A stretch of 64,000 nucleotides of DNA from Campylorhamphus procurvoides (taxonomy: Eukaryota > Chordata > Aves > Passeriformes > Dendrocolaptidae), in assembly GCA_013396655.1 (NCBI GenBank), contig WBMV01008365.1, forward strand, positions 265,847-329,846, written 5' to 3'. Numbering within the stretch: position 1 is the first letter of the stretch; each line of letters starts with the position of its first letter. Below the pieces are notes generated by a model. It worked only from the letters and a program-made list of their open reading frames with translations. It was not told where the DNA came from and did not search any database. Below are positions 63,912 through 64,000 of this stretch, one piece after another. Made by a program: the position numbers and the translations under genes.

Positions 63912-64000
63912 TTTCCCCTTTTTTTGGGGGTAGCCAAAAAGACCTTTTGACTGTTTTGCTTTGTCGTTTGGGGGTGAAGTGGTTTATTACAAACTGTTGT

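Noticed and set aside
63640..63912. 90-codon minus frame at the right edge
   Set aside because: It lies in a CpG-rich segment with few stops, spans the tandem duplication, and has no family resemblance.
1..64000. CRISPR arrays, operons, bacterial promoters or defence systems
   Set aside because: No regularly spaced repeats and no bacterial-type gene density; the window is vertebrate nuclear DNA.

Overview
The window looks like nuclear DNA from a bird. The main support is two CR1 LINE remnants (3' end of one at 22725-22771 on +, a longer piece at 36205-36520 on -), a solo retroviral-type LTR at 29275-29752, and many A-rich tracts broken by short C runs (CAAA, CCAAAA, AAACCC), a texture common in avian intergenic and intronic DNA. 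Composition is AT-leaning with sparse CpG. I cannot name the species, chromosome or neighbouring gene.

I find no gene I can support. No open reading frame is longer than 222 codons. None shows a recognisable protein family, a domain motif or a convincing chain of exons with splice sites. The only coding-like homology I recognise is a decayed C-terminal piece of CR1 reverse transcriptase. No tRNA, rRNA, snRNA or CRISPR array was seen. The window is best described as a gene desert or the inside of a very long intron.

Layout: 1-9000 is mostly unique AT-rich DNA with a CpG-retaining block near 3690-3928. 9000-22700 is unique DNA with A-rich tracts, a CpG cluster at 19986-20122, and an odd array of 10-bp TATA-like units beside a perfect 12-bp palindrome at 17939-18000. 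22700-36530 holds the recognisable mobile elements. 36500-53000 is unique DNA with two strong G-quadruplex candidates and GATA/E-box motif clusters. 53000-63500 has a third G-quadruplex candidate and small exact tandem duplications. The last ~450 bases become CpG-rich and hold a strong CTCF-like motif within a diverged 72-73 bp tandem duplication.

No undescribed multi-gene system is visible. The items most worth checking are the CTCF/tandem CpG-rich segment at the right edge, the solo LTR with its internal 72-bp repeat and CArG box, the TATA-like array, and the CpG-retaining blocks as possible conserved regulatory elements. Motif and conservation statements are made by eye and no search was run.
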